Made by a program: the position numbers and the translations under genes
Notes under the pieces: model-generated
Database searches by the model: none
Seen by the model: only the letters and a program-made list of their open reading frames with translations
What the model was told of the DNA's origin: nothing
In this document: in pieces, positions 36,943-45,563 of the stretch
Position numbering within the stretch: position 1 is the first letter of the stretch
How the letters are laid out: each line of letters begins with the position of its first letter
Source of the DNA: Sphingobacteriales bacterium
Lineage (GTDB): Bacteria > Bacteroidota > Bacteroidia > Chitinophagales > CAIOSU01
Direction: 5' to 3'
NCBI GenBank assembly: GCA_027486795.1
Contig: JAIXOI010000042.1
Span: 1-64,000, forward strand
DNA: 64,000 bases

Positions 36943-39051
36943 ATGAATTTTAACACTCCTTTAAAAACCATCGTTGTAATTTACCTTCTTTTTGCCACAA
37001 CGATTGCACTTTATGCACAAGTAAATCCAGCAAATGTTACTATAGCCCGCGACTCGTTTGGCGTTCCGCACATTTTCGCCAAAACCGATGCTGAAGTAGC
37101 TTACGGTCTTGCGTGGGCGCATAGCGAAGATAATTTTAAAGACATACAGTTAAGTATGCTGGCCCCTAAAAACATGCTAGGCAGTGAATTGGGCAAGGAT
37201 GGGGTGCTCTTTGACTACGCCATGCAATTTTTACAGATAGACTCTATTGTTGAAGCTCGGTATGAGTTGGATTTATCGCCACACTTTCGAGGAGTACTAG
37301 ATGGTTATGTGCAAGGGCTTAACGACTATGCAACAGCCCACCCTAAAGAAGTTTTGAAGAAGAAAGCATTCCCGATAACGGGCAAAGATGTGATAAAGGG
37401 TTACGTAATGAATACCTCGCTAATGGCTGGCTTGGGCATGGCCCTAAAAGCCGCCAAAGACAATAAGATTACTGACTTTTTTAGCGCCAACGATATAGGC
37501 AGTAATGCCGTAGCTGTCGACCCAGAGCATATGGCCGATGGTAAAGGATACCTAGCCATTAATTCACATCAACCTATTGAGGGGCGTTTTGCTTGGTATG
37601 AAGCACATGTAAACAGCGAAGAGGGCTGGAACATGATTGGCGGCTTGTTCCCCGGTGGTATGTCGATTTTTGTCGGTAGCAACCCTAACCTTGGCTGGGC
37701 GCACACCACCAACTACCATAACTTTGGCGATATCCACTTACTGGAAATCAACCCTAAAAACAAGAACCAATATAAGTATGATGGCGAGTGGCGTACCTTT
37801 AAAAAAGATAAAGCCAAACTGCGCATCAAGCTGGCGGGTATTGTTATCGGTGTAAAAAAGAAATTGCAATGGACTGAGTTTGGCCCGGTGTTTAAAACCA
37901 AACAAGGCAAGTATTCCTTCCGTTTCCCTGGTTACATGGATATTAAGGCTGCAGAGCAATGGTTCTTAATGAACAAAGCAAGCAATTTTAAGGAATTTGA
38001 AACTGCCATAAAAATGCAGTCGGTGCCCTTATTCAATATCGTGTATGCCGATGTGGATGGCAATATTATGTTACATTCTGGCGGCCGAGTGCCAGAGCGT
38101 GACACAAAGCTAGATTGGACTTTCCCTATAACCGCTGCTACCTCTGCATATAAGTGGAACAAAATTGTGCCTTACGAACAGATGCCAACGGTGCTGAACC
38201 CTAGCTGTGGTTATGTTTTTAATGCAAACAATACTCCGCTGAAAGCTACTGGCGATACTTGTGATTGGACTGGCGAATTTGTGGGTCTGCAGCGGTTTAT
38301 GTACAACCGCGGTGATCAATTTGACCGCCTATTGAAAGAGGCCCCAAAACCTTTTACAGTGGCTAAACTGAATGAGATTAAATTCAATACCAGCTATGCG
38401 CCCAACGGCACATACATGAGCCACTTTAAGGCTATGTATACTTTGGATGGAAGCAAGTACCCAGACATTACCGATGCCATACAGAAGCTTAAAAATTGGA
38501 ACTTGGGCGGCAATGCCGATAATAAAGATGCTTCCTTAGCCTTGATAATACATGATAAACTCAGCAAAAAGCACGATGTGCCTTTTGCTTTCTTGATGAT
38601 ACAGCAGAAACTGGTGAGCGAAGAGGATGCTGTTTGGGCCATACGTGAAGCCAAAAAATTTCTACTAAAAACCCATGGCACTTTAGATGTACCCCTAGGC
38701 ATGGTGCAGCGACACATACGTGGTGAGGTAAGCTTGCCTGCTAGCGGCCTGCGCGAAGTGCCCCGTGCTGCCGATGCTGTGCTATTCGACAAAAAGAAGG
38801 GTATTTATCGTTTAAATGGCGGAGATGGATACATACAGATAGTGCGTTACAGCAAGGATAAGGGTGCCGAGATATTGAGTGTAAACGCCTATGGTGCCAG
38901 CGACCACCCGGATAGCCCACACTATACCGACCAAATGGAGCTGTTTACCAACCAACAGTTTAAACCGATGACGTTTGATAAAACCACCATCCTTAAAAAC
39001 GCTTTAAAGGTTTACACCCCTGGACAGATAGACTGGAATGCGGGTAAATAA
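36943..39051 (+). CDS. Penicillin-acylase-family N-terminal nucleophile hydrolase
   Basis: A 702-residue secreted enzyme with a signal peptide (to LYAQ, about residue 26). VTIARDSFGVPHIFAKTDAEVAYGLAWAHSEDNF is the family start. The autoprocessing site and nucleophile are seen as DIGSNAVAV with Ser187 (most relatives have GSNxW). The C-terminal beta chain carries INSHQPIE and VGSNPNLGWAHTTN. Relatives hydrolyse amide bonds of acyl-homoserine lactones or beta-lactams; the substrate here is not shown. The gene is divergent from the MmcQ/YjbR gene. Confidence 0.9.
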   Translation: MNFNTPLKTIVVIYLLFATTIALYAQVNPANVTIARDSFGVPHIFAKTDAEVAYGLAWAHSEDNFKDIQLSMLAPKNMLGSELGKDGVLFDYAMQFLQIDSIVEARYELDLSPHFRGVLDGYVQGLNDYATAHPKEVLKKKAFPITGKDVIKGYVMNTSLMAGLGMALKAAKDNKITDFFSANDIGSNAVAVDPEHMADGKGYLAINSHQPIEGRFAWYEAHVNSEEGWNMIGGLFPGGMSIFVGSNPNLGWAHTTNYHNFGDIHLLEINPKNKNQYKYDGEWRTFKKDKAKLRIKLAGIVIGVKKKLQWTEFGPVFKTKQGKYSFRFPGYMDIKAAEQWFLMNKASNFKEFETAIKMQSVPLFNIVYADVDGNIMLHSGGRVPERDTKLDWTFPITAATSAYKWNKIVPYEQMPTVLNPSCGYVFNANNTPLKATGDTCDWTGEFVGLQRFMYNRGDQFDRLLKEAPKPFTVAKLNEIKFNTSYAPNGTYMSHFKAMYTLDGSKYPDITDAIQKLKNWNLGGNADNKDASLALIIHDKLSKKHDVPFAFLMIQQKLVSEEDAVWAIREAKKFLLKTHGTLDVPLGMVQRHIRGEVSLPASGLREVPRAADAVLFDKKKGIYRLNGGDGYIQIVRYSKDKGAEILSVNAYGASDHPDSPHYTDQMELFTNQQFKPMTFDKTTILKNALKVYTPGQIDWNAGK

Positions 39052-39066
39052 TGGCTATACAGGCTA

Positions 39067-39104
39067 TAAGGGTGCTAGCTATGTTAAATACCCTTACTTT
39101 TTTG
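39067..39104 (+). terminator. Likely terminator after penicillin-acylase gene
   Basis: TAAGGGT (39067-39073) pairs with ACCCTTA (39090-39096), followed by CTTTTTT. The 16-nt loop is long, so efficiency is uncertain. Confidence 0.45.
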
Positions 39105-39168
39105 CTGCTGACAAGGCTTGCATTATCATCTACAGGTATACTTAAATGGACTTGTTCAACGTTTGGTT

Positions 39169-40002
39169 TTATTGCAAAGTACCTGAAAATACAAGCTGGT
39201 GGGAGTTTTCGTCGTGTAACGTAAAAGGCACCGAGCCTTGCCCTTGGCCCAACGATAGGCGTTGGGTGCTCGGTAAGTAAACGGGAGATTTAAACGCCAC
39301 TTCGATACTTTGATATGGGCGACCGTTAAGCTCCTCGGCGTACTTTACCAAGCGACCGACGGAATACCAACCATGTAATATGGATGTTTTGAATCCCATG
39401 ACTTTGGCAAATAGCTTGGAGATGTGTATCGGATTAATATCGCCCGACACGCGGGCATAGCGCCTACCGTAGTTGGCGGGTATGGTCCATAACTCAGTGT
39501 GGGCCACTGCAAATTCCAAATTCGGTGCCTCATGTCGTTGACCTTTGGTTTTCGATTTGCGTTTGGCCATATATTGGCTTTCGCAATAGGCAACCTTTGT
39601 GCCGTTTTGTATTATATCAACAACAAAACTTGGCAACAACGAACCCTCACCTTTGTATGGCACTGTGGCATAAGAAACTAGTGTAAATGGCTGCCCAAAA
39701 TCGAGTGGTGCCAATTGCTCTAGCTTGTTGGCCATGTGCACCATGCCTGGTATGGCAATGGTAAACTCCTTATCGGCCATTAGGGCTACCTGTGCCCGCT
39801 GAGCCAGCAAATACAAGTAACATAGCGGTTGTGGGTTGTTCCATTCCAAAAAAGCGCAGTACTGCTTCACATCCGCGGCATCAATCATTACCCCATCAAA
39901 CACTCGCTGCAAGCTGATACCTCCGGGCTTAACCTTCACGCCCTTTATCAAACTAAGCGCCGAAGGAATAATGAGTTGCGATAGTTTGGGCAGTTGGTAC
40001 AT
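39169..40002 (-). CDS. MaoC-like hotdog-fold hydratase family protein
   Basis: A 277-residue protein. The C-terminal half has the MaoC motif YARVSGDINPIHIS ... GFKTSILHGWYSVGR, where the Asp and His of the hydratase active site sit five residues apart. The N-terminal half is probably a second, degenerate hotdog domain, giving a double-hotdog arrangement. Such enzymes hydrate enoyl-CoA or enoyl-ACP. The gene is alone on this strand and convergent with the acylase gene. Confidence 0.85.
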   Translation of the reverse strand: MYQLPKLSQLIIPSALSLIKGVKVKPGGISLQRVFDGVMIDAADVKQYCAFLEWNNPQPLCYLYLLAQRAQVALMADKEFTIAIPGMVHMANKLEQLAPLDFGQPFTLVSYATVPYKGEGSLLPSFVVDIIQNGTKVAYCESQYMAKRKSKTKGQRHEAPNLEFAVAHTELWTIPANYGRRYARVSGDINPIHISKLFAKVMGFKTSILHGWYSVGRLVKYAEELNGRPYQSIEVAFKSPVYLPSTQRLSLGQGQGSVPFTLHDENSHQLVFSGTLQ

Positions 40003-40160
40003 TGGTGGTTGGCTAATTATTTGGAGGTGAATACTAAAGTTACGGCTTTTTGAGATTGGTAACCCATAATGCGGTTTGCCTTTTTTCAGTTTTCATTATC
40101 TTAGTCTAAGTATCAGACTAGCGCCTTACTTACCGTAGTATTGAACATTAATATACCACA

Positions 40161-40637
40161 ATGTTATTTCAAGAAACCCAATTCCTTAGATATCCACCGC
40201 TATATATTTTGCTTGCAACTTGCTGGGGTAGTACTGTTGGCCTCATGCTTATAAGCGATGCTATCTGGTGGTACTATTTGGCCATAAGCGCAGTATTTTT
40301 GAGCGTAATTTTGCTTTTGTATTCGAGTAAACTTACCATCAAAATAGTTGCTGAAAATATTACCCTCAGCATGTTTCCTTTTTTTGGGAACAAGGTGTTT
40401 TCCTTTTCTGAAATCGCGTCCATTAGGGTGCACGAAATAAACCCATTGTTGGATTATGGCGGCTGGGGATACCGCATTGTTCCATTTCAAAACACCGCCG
40501 CCTGCATTATGCAAGGCAGCAAAGGAGCTACTTTGGTTTTGAAAAAAAGCGACCAGAAAATTGTAATCAGTTTAAAAAATGTAGCAGCATTTGAAATGGC
40601 CTTGACCCAAACAATGTATGGTAGCAAAAATCCTTAA
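40161..40637 (+). CDS. Small membrane protein with bacterial PH-like domain
   Basis: A 158-residue protein. Two hydrophobic helices (about residues 13-58) are followed by a beta-rich cytoplasmic domain with KVFSFSEIASIRVHEINPL, the pattern of bacterial PH-like domains in two-helix membrane proteins. It has no clear functional link to its neighbours. Confidence 0.75.
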   Translation: MLFQETQFLRYPPLYILLATCWGSTVGLMLISDAIWWYYLAISAVFLSVILLLYSSKLTIKIVAENITLSMFPFFGNKVFSFSEIASIRVHEINPLLDYGGWGYRIVPFQNTAACIMQGSKGATLVLKKSDQKIVISLKNVAAFEMALTQTMYGSKNP

Positions 40638-40709
40638 CCATTAGTTGTTCAATTTCATATTCACTTTTCAAAAGCTTAAGGTAAGGTTTGAGTGACCTAA
40701 ATACAATTT

Positions 40710-40750
40710 GCCATTTTCAAATTTCCAAATTGGCACATTTTCAAATTAGC
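40710..40750 (-). repeat. AT-rich 3' boundary element, copy 2 (after AAA gene)
   Basis: A 41-bp block with CATTTTCAAATTTCCAAATT followed by GGCACATTTTCAAATTAGC. It reaches the first base of the stop codon (40750-40752) of the minus-strand AAA gene. It matches copy 1 at 39 of 41 positions. Confidence 0.9.
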
Positions 40751-42222
40751 TAGTTCTCCCCGCCACTCATATCAAACATAGCACCCAACAAATCTTTGAA
40801 GCGCACGCCAGTTTCTAGTTGGTGCTTATTCAGTTGACTAAACTCAGCCAACCCGTGCAACACAAACTCCATATAAAAGAGTTTTTCAGGACCTTTTACT
40901 TCGGGGTGGTACTTTTTTACAAGGTCGTCTAGGCCATCTACAGCCAATAGGCGGTGGGCATAGTCCTTATCTTTTACCTCGTTCAATATATCCAGGGTAT
41001 TCAGGTTAAACCAGTCTACAATTACTTGGTACGGATTGGCATCCTTCTTTTTGCGCAGCTTCTCTGGGTTCGGGAAATACTCTGCAAACAGGGTACGGAT
41101 AGATTTGCTCAATAGGTTTTGAGCCACAATGTACGGGCCTTCTTGCTCGCCTTCGTACACCAACTCTATCTTGCCCGTAATGGCGGGTATAATGCCCCAA
41201 AAATCGCCCATGCGAACGTAAGTCTTGTCCTCGCCATTGATGATGCTGCGGCGTTCGGCAGCACTAAACAAGTTCTCAAAAGCCGAGATGGTCAAACGCG
41301 CGCTTACGCCGCTCTTGGCATCCACAAACTCGCTGCTGCGCGCCTCCACGGCAATCTGCTCGTTTAGGGTTAGGGCCAAATCGCTATAGCCCACCGTGGC
41401 TTTTTGCTCGGCGGTAAGCTCCGCTTCTTGCAATGTTATAGATTTGGAGATGGCAATATCCTTAGGGTAGTGCGTGAGTATTTGGCTCTCTATGCGGTCT
41501 TTCAGTGGTGTAACAATGCTGCCACGGTTGGTGTAATCCTCAGGGTTGGCCGTAAACACAAACTGAATATCCAGCGGCAGGCGCAGCTTAAAGCCACGTA
41601 TCTGTACATCGCCCTCCTGCAAAATATTGAATAGCGATACCTGTATGCGCGCCTGCAAATCGGGCAACTCATTGATTACGAAGATGCACCTATTGCTGCG
41701 CGGCACCAACCCAAAATGGATTACCCGCTCGTCGGCATAGCTAAGGCGCATGTTGGCGGCCTTAATAGGGTCCACATCGCCAATCAAATCGGCCACCGAA
41801 ACATCGGGCGTAGCCAGTTTTTCGGCATACCTATCGCTGCGGTGCAGCCAGGTTATCGGGGTTTTGTCGCCCAGCTCGGCTATCTTTTCCACGCTCTGTT
41901 TGGTAATGGGCAGCAGCGTGTCCTCGTTCAGTTCGCTGCCTTCCAGCACGGGCACCCACTCATCCAGCAAGTCCACCATCAGGCGGGCAATGCGCGTTTT
42001 AGCTTGACCGCGCAGACCCAGCAAAATCATGTTGTGCCTCGATAGTATGGAGCGTTGCACATCGGGTATCACGGTTTGGTCGTAGCCCAAAATGCCCTCA
42101 AACATGGGCTGTTTAGCCTTCATGCGCGCCACTAGGTTGTCGCGTATTTCTTGCTTTATCGTTTTCGGGGTATATCCAGCGGCCTTTAGTTCGCCGATGG
42201 TTTGGGATTTTGGTTGTTTCAT
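40750..42222 (-). CDS. MoxR/ChlI-type AAA+ ATPase
   Basis: A 490-residue AAA+ protein of the MoxR/magnesium-chelatase-I type. Walker A is GLRGQAKTR, sensor 1 lies in FVFTANPEDYTNRG, and the expected Walker B reads IFVINELPDL, with Asn in place of the usual first acidic residue. LKDRIESQILTHYP provides the arginine region. Such ATPases act with VWA partners as metal-insertion or complex-remodelling chaperones. The VWA partner gene lies directly upstream on the same strand, 101 bp away, separated by repeat-word DNA. Confidence 0.9.
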   Translation of the reverse strand: MKQPKSQTIGELKAAGYTPKTIKQEIRDNLVARMKAKQPMFEGILGYDQTVIPDVQRSILSRHNMILLGLRGQAKTRIARLMVDLLDEWVPVLEGSELNEDTLLPITKQSVEKIAELGDKTPITWLHRSDRYAEKLATPDVSVADLIGDVDPIKAANMRLSYADERVIHFGLVPRSNRCIFVINELPDLQARIQVSLFNILQEGDVQIRGFKLRLPLDIQFVFTANPEDYTNRGSIVTPLKDRIESQILTHYPKDIAISKSITLQEAELTAEQKATVGYSDLALTLNEQIAVEARSSEFVDAKSGVSARLTISAFENLFSAAERRSIINGEDKTYVRMGDFWGIIPAITGKIELVYEGEQEGPYIVAQNLLSKSIRTLFAEYFPNPEKLRKKKDANPYQVIVDWFNLNTLDILNEVKDKDYAHRLLAVDGLDDLVKKYHPEVKGPEKLFYMEFVLHGLAEFSQLNKHQLETGVRFKDLLGAMFDMSGGEN

Positions 42223-42225
42223 ATT

Positions 42226-42276
42226 GTTTTGTCTGAATCAGAATTCACAGAATTCCTAAATTTTAGAATTCAAATA
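42226..42276 (-). repeat. AATTCTG word cluster before the AAA gene
   Basis: On the coding strand GAATTC and AATTCTG recur four times at spacings of 9-19 nt, ending about 20 nt before the ATG at 42222. The copies are imperfect. Confidence 0.55.
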
Positions 42277-42283
42277 TTATGGG

Positions 42284-42322
42284 TCATTTTCAAATTTTCA
42301 AATTGGCTAATTTTCAAATTAA
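42284..42322 (-). repeat. AT-rich 3' boundary element, copy 3 (after VWA gene)
   Basis: The block contains CATTTTCAAATTTTCAAATT then GGCTAATTTTCAAATTAA. It ends immediately next to the stop codon (42323-42325) of the minus-strand VWA gene. Confidence 0.85.
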
Positions 42323-43417
42323 CTACATCCGCTTCTTCCTACCCCTTTCAAAATCTTCAAACAGCAGCTCACCTAAACCTTTAAGGCCGGTGTAGAAGGC
42401 TTTGCCGTGGTTTACTTCCGTAAACTCCTCTACAAAGCGCTGCAGGTGCGGGTCGGTGGCAATCATGAAGGTAGTGATAGGTATGCGCAGGCGGCGGGCG
42501 GCTTTGGCCAGCGTGAGGGTTTTATTGATGATTTTTCGGTCGAGCCCGAAGCTGTTTTTATAGTATTCGCCGTTTTCCATCATACAAGTTGGCTTGCCAT
42601 CGGTTACCATCATTATTTGCTTGTTGGCATTTTTGCGGCGGCGTAGCAAGTCCATGGCCAGTTCAAGACCGGCAATAGTGTTAGTATGGAAAGGCCCCAC
42701 TTGCAGGTACGGTAGGTCTTTTATCTCAATTTGCCAGGCATCGTTGCCAAACACGATAATGTCCAGCGTGTCTTTCGGGTAGCGGGTGGTAATTAGTTCG
42801 GCCAATGCCATGGCCACCTTTTTGGCGGGTGTAATGCGGTCTTCGCCATACAATATCATGCTATGCGAAATATCAATCATCAGCACAGTGCTGGTGTTGG
42901 TATTGAATTCCGTTTCGAGCACCTCTAGGTCGTCTTGCGTTAGCTTAAACGAATCCATGCCGTGATTTATTTGCGCATTGCGCATGCTCTCGGTAAGGCT
43001 TATGTTTTCCAGCGCATCGCCAAACTCAAACGGGCGACTGTCGCTGCTGCGCTCGTCGCCTAGACCAGAAAATGGAGTTTTGTGACTGCCGCGATTGCCC
43101 TTCTTGAGTTTTCCAAAAATCTCTTCTAACGCATTCTGGCGGATGGCTTGCTCGGTTTTTGGTGTTATGGTCATGCCACCCGTTACTTCATCATCTTTCA
43201 AGTAGCCTTTCTTTTTGAGGTCTTCGATGAAGTCGCCAATGCCATATTTGTTGTCGGTCAGTTTGTACTCGTTGTCCAATTCGTTTAGCCAGCTAATAGC
43301 CTCGTTCACATCGCCACTGGTATAGGTAAGCAACTCTTTAAAAATTTTTAATAGCTTATCGAAAGGCGTTTGGTCCTTGTCAGATGGGTCGAATTTGGAG
43401 AAGCGATAGCCGAGCAT
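42323..43417 (-). CDS. VWA-domain protein, partner of the MoxR-type ATPase
   Basis: A 364-residue protein. The N-terminal half is helical and charged. The VWA domain from about residue 170 has a complete MIDAS metal site: DISHS (DxSxS), a conserved Thr in FHTNTIAG, and TDGKPT. It is the usual partner of MoxR/ChlI ATPases (compare ChlD or CoxE-type proteins). It ends in basic residues FERGRKKRM. The ATG lies 5 nt after a five-copy heptamer array. Confidence 0.9.
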   Translation of the reverse strand: MLGYRFSKFDPSDKDQTPFDKLLKIFKELLTYTSGDVNEAISWLNELDNEYKLTDNKYGIGDFIEDLKKKGYLKDDEVTGGMTITPKTEQAIRQNALEEIFGKLKKGNRGSHKTPFSGLGDERSSDSRPFEFGDALENISLTESMRNAQINHGMDSFKLTQDDLEVLETEFNTNTSTVLMIDISHSMILYGEDRITPAKKVAMALAELITTRYPKDTLDIIVFGNDAWQIEIKDLPYLQVGPFHTNTIAGLELAMDLLRRRKNANKQIMMVTDGKPTCMMENGEYYKNSFGLDRKIINKTLTLAKAARRLRIPITTFMIATDPHLQRFVEEFTEVNHGKAFYTGLKGLGELLFEDFERGRKKRM

Positions 43418-43422
43418 GCTAT

Positions 43423-43457
43423 TTGGTTATTGGTTATTGGTTATTGGTTATTGGTTA
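43423..43457 (-). repeat. Perfect heptamer array TTGGTTA x5 (AACCAAT family) before the VWA gene
   Basis: Five identical 7-bp units without a mismatch. On the coding strand the unit is TAACCAA, a rotation of AACCAAT, and the array ends 5 nt before the start codon. The same word forms the array at 63683-63748. Confidence 0.95.
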
Positions 43458-43505
43458 AAGTGTGTTCAACTTAAAAAGTTCACTATTTTCATTCAATCTT
43501 ACTTC

Positions 43506-43520
43506 CTCGCCTAAGGCGAG
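43506..43520. promoter_or_regulatory. Near-perfect palindrome CTCGCCTAAGGCGAG
   Basis: Seven-base arms with a single central base, GC-rich against AT-rich surroundings. It could be an operator for either divergent gene or a short hairpin. Confidence 0.45.
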
Positions 43521-43546
43521 ACAAGCTTTAAATCGCATTTCGTACC

Positions 43547-43588
43547 TGATACTTGATACTTGATACTTGATACTTGATACTTGATACT
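43547..43588 (+). repeat. Perfect heptamer array TGATACT x6
   Basis: Six identical 7-bp units, 42 bp, with no mismatch. It lies 154 bp before the symporter start and 130 bp from the VWA gene start. Confidence 0.95.
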
Positions 43589-43742
43589 ATCAAACACTAT
43601 TACCGCAGATTGGTTTCAAAAAAAGGAAAGAAAGCGTGCAATCACTTCCAATACTGGTTGTACAGTTAGGTCATCAGGCTGTTTATAACTCCAACACTAC
43701 CAACTATGCTTTTTCCGTTTATTTGTATCCAAACCCTATATT

Positions 43743-45242
43743 TTGGATCAGGAACAGATTTTATCTCCAAAGCTGATATTGTCATTCGTACTGGGTTATT
43801 TTGCTTTGCTACTGGCTGTGGCTTGGTATACCGGTCGCAAAAGCAGCAACCAGAGTTTTTTTATCGGTAGTAAAAGCTCGCCTTGGTACCTTGTGGCCTT
43901 TGGCATGATAGGCGCCAGCGTGAGCGGGGTTACGTTTATATCTATACCCGGTGCGGTGGGCAATGCAACCAGCCCTAACTTCGCGTTTAGTTATATGCAG
44001 ATGGCCTTGGGCTATGTGCTGGGTTATGTGGTGATTGCCCTAGTTCTTATGCCGCTTTATTACCGCCTCAACCTTACTTCTATTTATACCTACCTAGAGC
44101 AGCGGTTCGGTACTTTTTCGCACAAAACTGGGGCCACATTTTTCCTTATTTCTCGCACTATAGGCTCGGCATTTCGGCTCTATTTGGTGGCCATTGTGCT
44201 GCAAATGTTCGTGTTCGATCATTGGGGTCTGCCCTTTGTGTTTACCGTTGCATTCACCTTGCTCCTTATCTGGATATATACCCGTAAGGGAGGTATACAC
44301 ACCGTAGTGTGGACCGATATACTTCAGACCATTTTTATGCTGCTATCGGTAGTGATTACTATCTATTACATCAGCAGTGACATGGGACTTTCTGTTGGAG
44401 AGCTTGTTAACTTGGTGGCGGATAGCCAGTACTCCCAAATGTTTTTTTGGGATCCTAAAGCTGATTCCTATTTCTGGAAGCAGTTTATAGGCGGGGCGCT
44501 CATTGCGATTGCAATGACTGGGCTTGACCAAGATATGATGCAAAAGAACAATAGCTGCAAAAACATTGGCGAGGCACAGCTCAATATGTTCAGTTCTAGC
44601 TTTGTGTTTTTGTTTGCCAACCTCCTGTTCGTATCGGTTGGAGCTATGCTTTACCTTTATGCCGCTAGCAAAGGCATCGCTATACCCGAAAAAACCGATT
44701 ATCTATTCCCTACTTTAGCCTTTAAGTATTTTACACCTTTTGCCGGCATTGTGTTTATTATTGGGCTCATTGCCGCAGCCTACTCTAGTGTCGATAGCGC
44801 CCTTACGGCGCTTACTACTTCGGTTTGTGTAGATTTATTGGGTTTCGAAAAAGAGCAGCTTAAAACCGAGGCGCAACTGCAGCAAACCCGCGAGCGGGTG
44901 CACATTGGTGTTACTATGGTGATGTTTTTGGTAGTAGTGGCCTTTAAATATGTCCTCTCTGCCGATGTGGTATCGGCCCTGTTCAAAATTGCGGGTTTTA
45001 CTTATGGGCCATTGCTGGGACTTTTTACCTTTGGTATCCTCACCAAGCGCAGTATACAAGATAACCTGGCACCACTGGTTTGTATAGCGGCACCCGTTAT
45101 ATGCGTTATCCTCAACGCCAACTCAGCCCAGTGGTTTGGCGGCTACAAATTCGGCATCGAAATATTATTATTAAACGGGGGTTTAACCTTTGTGGGGCTG
45201 TGGCTAATAAGCAAACGTGGCGAGTTGGTTTTGGGTAGGTAG
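43743..45242 (+). CDS. Sodium:solute symporter (SSS family)
   Basis: A 499-residue membrane transporter with about 13 helices. GMIGASVSGVTFISIPGAVG and YTRKGGIHTVVWTDILQTI are family signatures, with the sodium-site helix AAYSSVDSALTALTTS. The substrate is not readable from sequence; relatives take up sugars, inositol, sialic acid or monocarboxylates. The start is TTG at 43743; no ATG is available in frame upstream, and the N-terminal helix would be damaged by a later start. Confidence 0.92.
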   Translation: MDQEQILSPKLILSFVLGYFALLLAVAWYTGRKSSNQSFFIGSKSSPWYLVAFGMIGASVSGVTFISIPGAVGNATSPNFAFSYMQMALGYVLGYVVIALVLMPLYYRLNLTSIYTYLEQRFGTFSHKTGATFFLISRTIGSAFRLYLVAIVLQMFVFDHWGLPFVFTVAFTLLLIWIYTRKGGIHTVVWTDILQTIFMLLSVVITIYYISSDMGLSVGELVNLVADSQYSQMFFWDPKADSYFWKQFIGGALIAIAMTGLDQDMMQKNNSCKNIGEAQLNMFSSSFVFLFANLLFVSVGAMLYLYAASKGIAIPEKTDYLFPTLAFKYFTPFAGIVFIIGLIAAAYSSVDSALTALTTSVCVDLLGFEKEQLKTEAQLQQTRERVHIGVTMVMFLVVVAFKYVLSADVVSALFKIAGFTYGPLLGLFTFGILTKRSIQDNLAPLVCIAAPVICVILNANSAQWFGGYKFGIEILLLNGGLTFVGLWLISKRGELVLGR

Positions 45243-45503
45243 GTTAATTTTAGACGATAGAATCACAGCCTGTTTTGACTAACCCACGTCCTTTTTTGAC
45301 GAGGACGAAACGCACCTCGCGTCTTTAGACGCACAGCAAGCCGTAACTCAAATTCGCCTTTTATTTTCGATTTTAGGTTTACGACTTATGAATGGGTTAT
45401 GTAATTAGCATTTTGGGTTGAGCAATTAACGAAGCGCTGTAATATAAAATTGATTTTCCACTTTACCTCAATCGTAAATCTAAAATCGTACCTCATAAAT
45501 ATT

Positions 45504-45519
45504 TTTAGTCTAGTCTAAA
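45504..45519. promoter_or_regulatory. Putative metalloregulator operator 1 (TTTAGTCTAGTCTAAA)
   Basis: Palindromic around CTAG apart from one symmetrical T/T pair, and placed 8 nt before the -33 box. The core TAGTCTAGT recurs inverted at 45564-45572. DtxR/MntR-type repressors bind palindromes of this size. Confidence 0.5.
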
Positions 45520-45527
45520 TTTTAGTT

Positions 45528-45558
45528 TTGATAGTTTAAAATTTTGTTGTTAATTTTG
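45528..45558 (+). promoter_or_regulatory. Promoter of the metal importer operon
   Basis: TTG (45528-45530), 20-nt spacer and TAATTTTG (45551-45558) fit the Bacteroidota consensus exactly. Transcription should begin near 45563-45566, 6-9 nt before the ATG at 45572. Confidence 0.7.
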
Positions 45559-45563
45559 TGTTA

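Larger units (their letters stand above)
43418..43742. other. Divergent intergenic region with two repeat arrays and a palindrome
   Basis: This 325-bp gap lies between the VWA gene (minus) and the symporter gene (plus). It holds the TTGGTTA array (43423-43457), the palindrome CTCGCCTAAGGCGAG (43506-43520) and the TGATACT array (43547-43588). No ORF and no promoter with both consensus boxes were found by eye in the last 150 bp. Confidence 0.7.

Noticed and set aside
43423-43588. CRISPR-like repeat array
   Set aside because: Units are 7 bp with no spacers, and there are no cas genes nearby.
45319-45332. tRNA or small RNA gene near the symporter
   Set aside because: Only a 6-bp hairpin is present; no cloverleaf or longer structure can be built.
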